DNA from: Opitutaceae bacterium | GTDB taxonomy: Bacteria; Verrucomicrobiota; Verrucomicrobiia; Opitutales; Opitutaceae | Direction of reading: 5' to 3' | Assembly: GCA_023265535.1 (NCBI GenBank) | Contig: JAHFTI010000170.1 | Coordinates: forward strand, 1 to 8,172 | Length of the DNA: 8,172 nt | Part shown: positions 4,234 to 8,172 of the stretch, one piece after another | How the letters are laid out: each line of letters starts with the position of its first letter | Numbering within the stretch: the stretch's first letter is position 1 | Position numbers and translations under genes: made by a program | The notes under the pieces: generated by a model | Database searches by the model: none | What the model was told of the DNA's origin: nothing | The model's input: the letters and a program-made list of their open reading frames with translations, nothing else

Positions 4234-5958
4234 CTATTTGGCGAAGATCCTCACCTTGCGCAGATGCAGGGAATGACGTCCCTCGCCCTGCTTGGCTTCC
4301 AGGCGCACGTAGCGGAAGGAACGTCCGATGTGTTCGGCGCCCTCGCGCATGTGGACAACGGGGAACTCCCAGGAAGGCAGCCCATAGCTTGCCTGGCCGA
4401 CACTTTCCCAGGTTTTGCCATCGAGCGACATCTCGAGTTCGAGGACATGATTGGCTGCAAAGGCACCGGTCTCACCACTGACGGCGGAGAGTCCCGTGAT
4501 CAGGCGCGGCTCGCCCAAGTCGAAGACCAGCGCCGGTGCTGGTCCCGAGGCCATGTCGATGGACCAGCCCGCGTCGGATTCCTGAAGCGAGGCGGCGCTT
4601 GCGGGAACGGTGGAGGCGGTGGCCTTGCGCGGCTTCCCGTAGAGTGACTCGTCCTCGAACGCCATGCCCGCCTGCCCCAGCAGACGCCCGGTCACGACAG
4701 GCTCCGCAAGCTGGAGCTCGAGGATGGGAATGGGGCTGCCAAAGGCGGAAGCGGGGACCTGGAGGCTGAGGCGCTTCTCCTCCTGCGAGAAAGTCACTGC
4801 CTGGGAGGAGCCCAGGAGGGAGGCCTTGAGCACGCGGCCTGGATTCCCGCTCAGGGTGAGTACGCCGCCTGCGGGTTTGCGCAGTAGGAACACAAAGATG
4901 CGGTCGCCCCGATGGGTGCTTCCGCCCCAGGCGCCATTCACCCAGGGGCCTCCACGCGTGCGATAGACGGCTGTTCCGTTTTTCCCCAGCCAGGCACCGA
5001 TTTCCCGGAGGCGTTCCACCTGTCGCGGTTCGATGCGACCGTCCGGCATCGGGCCCACATTGAAGAGCAAATTTCCATCGCCCGTCACGGTGGTCACGAG
5101 AATGCGCAGGCATTCCTCGAGCGACTTCATGGTGTCATTGGGCCTCCACGACCATTGCTGGCAGAGGGTCATGTTTGTCTCCCAAGGCCTGCCCACCTGC
5201 ATCTGCCCCACACGCTGCTCGGGGGTGTCGAAGTCCTCGGGAAACCCGTTGCGATTGTTGATCAGGATCGAAGGCTGCAGTTTGCGCGCGAGGGCGTTCA
5301 TCTCGGCGGAGCGGTACTCCTCGCGATGATCCCCCAGCCCATCGTACCACAGGATGTCGACCTTGCCGTAATTGCCCAGCAGTTCACGGAGCTGGTCCTG
5401 CAGGTAGGCCTGGTAACGGGAGTGGTTCCGGGTGTAGGCATCCGGATGGTGCCAATCCGGCTGCGAGTAATAGACGCCCCAGCGCAGGCCCGCCTTGCGC
5501 GTCGCCTCCGAAAGCTCGCGCACGACATCCCTGCCAAAGGGGCACTCGGGAGCGGTGATCTTGTAGCTGCTTGCCTGGGTGTCCCAAAGGCTGAACCCAT
5601 CGTGGTGCCTGGTCGTGAGCACGACGTACTTCATGCCCGCCTCGCTGGCGATGCGTGCCCATTCCCCGGCATCAAAACGGATGGGGTTGAAGCGCTTGTA
5701 GAGCGAGTCATACACCTCGACAGGGACCTCGGTGCCGGGACCGCCCCAACCGAGGCCGCGTCGTTCCCCGGCGCGGGACCAACCGATCTCGGTGCCCTGC
5801 AGGCTGACAGGGCCCCAATGGATGAAGAGGCCGAACTTCGCCTCACGCCACCACTCGGTGGAGGAGGCGGGAGACTGGTCCGCAAGGACTGGCTGGGAGG
5901 AGGCGTGCAGGGCCAGCAGCAGCGAGAGACCCAAACCTAAGGTGTGCGACTTGGTCAT
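4234..5958 (-). CDS. GH29 alpha-L-fucosidase, secreted, with discoidin-like domain
   Basis: This 574-residue exo-enzyme removes alpha-L-fucose from glycans by a retaining mechanism. A signal peptide (about residues 1-26, ending in PVLA) is followed by the GH29 barrel, with WWREAKFGLFIHWGP at 35-49 and RHHDGF at 117-122. The likely nucleophile is Asp206 in ILWYDG, and Glu247 in DTPEQ is a candidate acid/base, about 41 residues later as in known GH29 enzymes. A beta-sandwich follows, and then an F5/8-type C (CBM32-like) domain at about 426-574 that contains LSLDGKTW-type and FRYVRLEA motifs and may bind sugar. The start at ATG 5958 is chosen because a TTG at 6000 would run into the preceding gene and spoil the signal peptide. 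No Shine-Dalgarno sequence is seen. The gene begins 31 bases after GH30. Confidence 0.93.
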   Translation of the reverse strand: MTKSHTLGLGLSLLLALHASSQPVLADQSPASSTEWWREAKFGLFIHWGPVSLQGTEIGWSRAGERRGLGWGGPGTEVPVEVYDSLYKRFNPIRFDAGEWARIASEAGMKYVVLTTRHHDGFSLWDTQASSYKITAPECPFGRDVVRELSEATRKAGLRWGVYYSQPDWHHPDAYTRNHSRYQAYLQDQLRELLGNYGKVDILWYDGLGDHREEYRSAEMNALARKLQPSILINNRNGFPEDFDTPEQRVGQMQVGRPWETNMTLCQQWSWRPNDTMKSLEECLRILVTTVTGDGNLLFNVGPMPDGRIEPRQVERLREIGAWLGKNGTAVYRTRGGPWVNGAWGGSTHRGDRIFVFLLRKPAGGVLTLSGNPGRVLKASLLGSSQAVTFSQEEKRLSLQVPASAFGSPIPILELQLAEPVVTGRLLGQAGMAFEDESLYGKPRKATASTVPASAASLQESDAGWSIDMASGPAPALVFDLGEPRLITGLSAVSGETGAFAANHVLELEMSLDGKTWESVGQASYGLPSWEFPVVHMREGAEHIGRSFRYVRLEAKQGEGRHSLHLRKVRIFAK

Positions 5959-5977
5959 GAGGGGGGGATGGACAGGT
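5959..5977 (-). promoter_or_regulatory. C-rich leader directly before the GH29 start
   Basis: On the minus strand this reads ACCTGTCCATC, then a C-run and TC, and abuts the ATG. There is no purine-rich ribosome site. A pyrimidine-rich leader could be used by ribosomal protein S1 or could act with coupling from the GH30 stop 31 bases away. The same motif recurs at 4161-4182. Confidence 0.45.
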
Positions 5978-5989
5978 GAGTCGTTGACC

Positions 5990-7408
5990 TCATTCCACAA
6001 ACGTGGAGAAGGAGGCCGGGGGAAGGGTGAGCAGGACCGTGCGCGAGGGAAGCAGCACGCGGTACGAGAGGGGGCCTTGTGTCTGATTGGCCATCACGAG
6101 CACGTGTTTCCCATCGGGATTGCGGAAGGACAGGATTTGCCCTCCGACTCCGGGCGCCGACAGGAAGCGCGCCCCGCGCTGGATCCATTGGCTGAAATGC
6201 CTCATGAGGTGGTACTCCGGATTGTAGCGCACGGTCCGCTGCGTGCGGTCGATGGTGATCATGGCGTTCTGCCTCCAGCCCCAGCGGCTGTTGCCCGTCT
6301 CATCGAGGACCATGTTCCAATACATGTAGGCCCCTGCGCCATTCCTGAAATAATGCTGCATCTGGTCCCAGGTGTGCTCTGCGGCGGCCCAATCGTTGGA
6401 GCCATTGCCGCATTCGGTCTCGGTCTGCATGAGCGGCAGTTGGGGGCGGCGGCGGTGCAGTTCCTCCACCAGGCCGCGGCCCGCCCATTGAAGGCCCACA
6501 CCGCGGATATAACGGCCCGCAGCGGAATCCAGGATGGGCTCCACACGCTCCAGGTGGGGACGCTCCACGGTGCCCAGCCAGATGGCGGCCGTCACACCCG
6601 CCTTCTCAAAGCGGGGACCGAGGTACTCACCGATGAAGAGCGCAAGGTCCTCCGGCCTCCACACGCAGCTCGGAAAATTCTGGCTGGAATTCGGTTCATT
6701 TTGCACGTGCACCGACGACACCGTGACGCCCTCCTTCCGATAGGCCTCAAGGAACTTCACAAAATAGTCGGCGTAGGTGGACAGCACCTTCGGCTCCATG
6801 CGGAACTGGGTCTGCATCTCCCGGCCGGCGCCCTCGGGGGGCAGGTCGTTGACCGGTGCAGGCTGACCCGCGTAGTGGCGATTCACCTTCATCCAGGCAG
6901 GCGGGCACCAGGGTGAGGCCCAGATCCGCAGTTCCCCGTTCCTGCGGAGCCCCTCCCTGATATAGGGCAGCAACAGGGTCCTGTCGCGCTCGATGCTGAA
7001 ATGCTCCAGGCGATAATCCTCCGGCGTCTCCGCATAGCTGTACCATTCGAGCGAATAGTCGTTCGCCCCCATGGGCATGCGCCCGAGGGTGAAGGAGCAG
7101 CCCTTTCCAGGGGAGAAGAGACGGTCGAGCACCTCGGCGCGCTCCACCGGGGAGAGCAGGCCGAGCACCTCCCAGCCCTTCTCATTGAAACAGCCGCCGA
7201 ACCCTTCGATCGTCTGCAGGGGCTGCGCCGAGCGAAGGTCCACCACCCTGCCACTGCCGCCCGAGGCTTCCTGGACCGCACCCTGCTGCCACGGGGACTG
7301 CGAGGTGGTGATGTAGAGCTGCGAAGGAGGGAGGGAGGCTGCCGACAGGTCATTCATGGTGAGCAGGCACAGCGCCGACAAGAGGGACGAGGCAAGGGGG
7401 AGTCTCAT
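5990..7408 (-). CDS. GH30 family glycoside hydrolase, secreted
   Basis: This 472-residue protein acts on beta-linked glycans by a retaining mechanism. A signal peptide (about residues 1-25, ending in SAAS) is followed by the GH30 barrel, with EGFGGCFNEKGW at 68-79, the LGRMPMGANDYSLEWYS strand at 108-124 and SPWCPPAWMK at 165-174. The likely acid/base is Glu238 in HVQNEP and the nucleophile Glu332 in TETECG, 94 residues apart. A C-terminal beta domain ends in VLVMANQ and FSTFVE. The motifs look like the glucosylceramidase / beta-1,6-glucanase side of the family more than the xylanase side, but the substrate is not fixed by sequence alone. ATG 7408 is chosen because it opens the signal peptide. 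An ATG at 7447 would overlap GH43 by 29 bases. Confidence 0.92.
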   Translation of the reverse strand: MRLPLASSLLSALCLLTMNDLSAASLPPSQLYITTSQSPWQQGAVQEASGGSGRVVDLRSAQPLQTIEGFGGCFNEKGWEVLGLLSPVERAEVLDRLFSPGKGCSFTLGRMPMGANDYSLEWYSYAETPEDYRLEHFSIERDRTLLLPYIREGLRRNGELRIWASPWCPPAWMKVNRHYAGQPAPVNDLPPEGAGREMQTQFRMEPKVLSTYADYFVKFLEAYRKEGVTVSSVHVQNEPNSSQNFPSCVWRPEDLALFIGEYLGPRFEKAGVTAAIWLGTVERPHLERVEPILDSAAGRYIRGVGLQWAGRGLVEELHRRRPQLPLMQTETECGNGSNDWAAAEHTWDQMQHYFRNGAGAYMYWNMVLDETGNSRWGWRQNAMITIDRTQRTVRYNPEYHLMRHFSQWIQRGARFLSAPGVGGQILSFRNPDGKHVLVMANQTQGPLSYRVLLPSRTVLLTLPPASFSTFVE

Positions 7409-7418
7409 GTGAGGCAGA

Positions 7419-8172
7419 CTAGTCAACCTGTTCGAGAAAGAGAGCATCCACCTTCAGCAGCTTGTCGTTGTGGTGGATGATGCTCAGGGTGTTGTCGCCC
7501 TCCTTGAGCTGCACCAGGCCCAGGTCAACCACAGCCCAGCCCTCACTTCGCGGAAAGCGCGTGAAGGACTCGCCCGCGCCGGGAGTGAAGGATTTCAGCA
7601 GGGTGTAATTGATCATGACCTTGTACTCCTGATCAGCAGCGGCGGAATAGCGCACCTTCAGGCGGGCCTGACGATTCCTGGAGGACTGAACCATCATGGT
7701 GACGCGCGCAAAGGAGGAGTCGATACCCTCGACGTAGCCCGAACCGAGGAAACCCGGCTGGCCGGAGGCGACCTTGCAGTCCAGGAGCGAGCCGCATGCC
7801 TTTTCCCCATTCTCGGCCTCGAGCTGAACCGTGACCTTGGAGGGTCCGGGGGGCACTCCGATCGCCACCCCCTCGGCACTTGGGGTGATGGGACGTATGC
7901 CCCCGTCCGCATCGTACTCGAGCCAGTCGGCCATCAGGTTGCGCACCTCGCTCATGCCATTGGACACCATCATGGAATGATGGAGTGCCAGCCAGCGTCC
8001 CTTGTACTGGAGAACGGAGCCATGGTTGGTGCCGGCCTGCCCCTTGAACTGCGGGATGTAGACGCCCTTCGACTTGAACGGGCCGAGCGGCTTGTCGGCG
8101 ACGGCATAGTACATGATCTCCGGCCACTGTCCGCCCTTGAGACCCGGATAGGTGAGATAATACTTGTTCCTG
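7419..8172 (-). CDS. GH43 enzyme with CBM6/35-like domain (C-terminal part only)
   Basis: The frame stays open to the window edge, giving 250 visible residues that begin RNKYYLTYPG. The start and the catalytic Asp residues lie outside the window. The visible end of the five-bladed propeller carries the GH43 marks: KYYLTYP, IMYYAVADKPLGPF, then TNHGSV and GRWLALHH, where the His near NHGS is usually part of the active site. From about residue 115 onward a carbohydrate-binding domain begins (VQLEAENGEK ... GSGYVEGIDSSFARV ... LKEGDNTLSI), typical of CBM6/CBM35. Likely activities are beta-xylosidase or alpha-L-arabinofuranosidase. The full family length with one such domain is about 450-550 residues. 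Its stop is 10 bases before the GH30 start. Confidence 0.9.
   Translation of the reverse strand, partial: RNKYYLTYPGLKGGQWPEIMYYAVADKPLGPFKSKGVYIPQFKGQAGTNHGSVLQYKGRWLALHHSMMVSNGMSEVRNLMADWLEYDADGGIRPITPSAEGVAIGVPPGPSKVTVQLEAENGEKACGSLLDCKVASGQPGFLGSGYVEGIDSSFARVTMMVQSSRNRQARLKVRYSAAADQEYKVMINYTLLKSFTPGAGESFTRFPRSEGWAVVDLGLVQLKEGDNTLSIIHHNDKLLKVDALFLEQVD

Noticed and set aside
4912..5940. Second long + strand open frame of about 342 codons opposite GH29
   Set aside because: It is fully antisense to conserved GH29 motifs and has no recognisable domain.
5732..6916. Long + strand open frame of about 394 codons opposite GH29 and GH30
   Set aside because: It is antisense to two well-supported hydrolases, shows no family resemblance, and is the kind of open frame that GC-rich coding DNA produces on the other strand.
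1..8172. CRISPR array, insertion sequence or integrase
   Set aside because: There are no regular repeat-spacer units, terminal inverted repeats with a transposase, or recombinase genes in the window.

Overview
The window holds two unrelated gene blocks that converge on a gap of about 360 bases. The left block (1-3874, + strand) is a tightly packed run of small phage-type genes. The right block (4234-8172, - strand) is a set of secreted glycoside hydrolases. The DNA is GC-rich. Secreted GH43, GH30 and GH29 enzymes carrying binding domains, with several starts lacking a Shine-Dalgarno sequence, would fit a polysaccharide-degrading Verrucomicrobiota-like bacterium. No marker gene is present, so this assignment is an inference.

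Left block: a truncated upstream gene tail is followed by a DUF551-like protein, two tiny membrane proteins, a small unknown protein, a Mu Gam-like host-nuclease inhibitor, an unknown protein with an acidic tail, a protein in the position of Mu gp16/GemA, a winged-helix-like protein and a Cys-rich protein with a Lar-like C-terminal zinc ribbon. Neighbouring genes overlap by 1-4 bases or sit within 30 bases of each other, except for a gap of 58 bases that contains a perfect 11-bp inverted repeat. The order matches the early or semi-essential region of a Mu-like transposable phage. No repressor, transposase, lysis, head or tail gene is visible. The block stops just before bacterial metabolic genes, so it is either a remnant or the edge of a rearranged prophage.

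Gap (3875-4233): it has no convincing gene but is rich in short repeats: a tandem 11-mer, a 13-mer repeated 41 bases apart, a 10-mer pair, inverted AACGCTT/AAGCGTT, a hairpin, and a four-run G tract. These could be phage-end (transposase or attachment) sites, convergent terminators, or both.

Right block, in transcription order: the C-terminal part of a GH43 enzyme with a CBM6/35-like domain, then a GH30 enzyme, then a GH29 alpha-L-fucosidase with a C-terminal discoidin-like domain. The spacings are 10 and 31 bases, so they are probably one operon. The GH30 and GH29 proteins start with signal peptides. Together they would trim a branched glycan outside the cytoplasm, removing arabinose or xylose-type side groups, cleaving beta-linked backbone or side chains, and releasing fucose. 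A C-rich leader sequence before the GH29 start recurs just after the GH29 stop, which hints that the operon once continued further.
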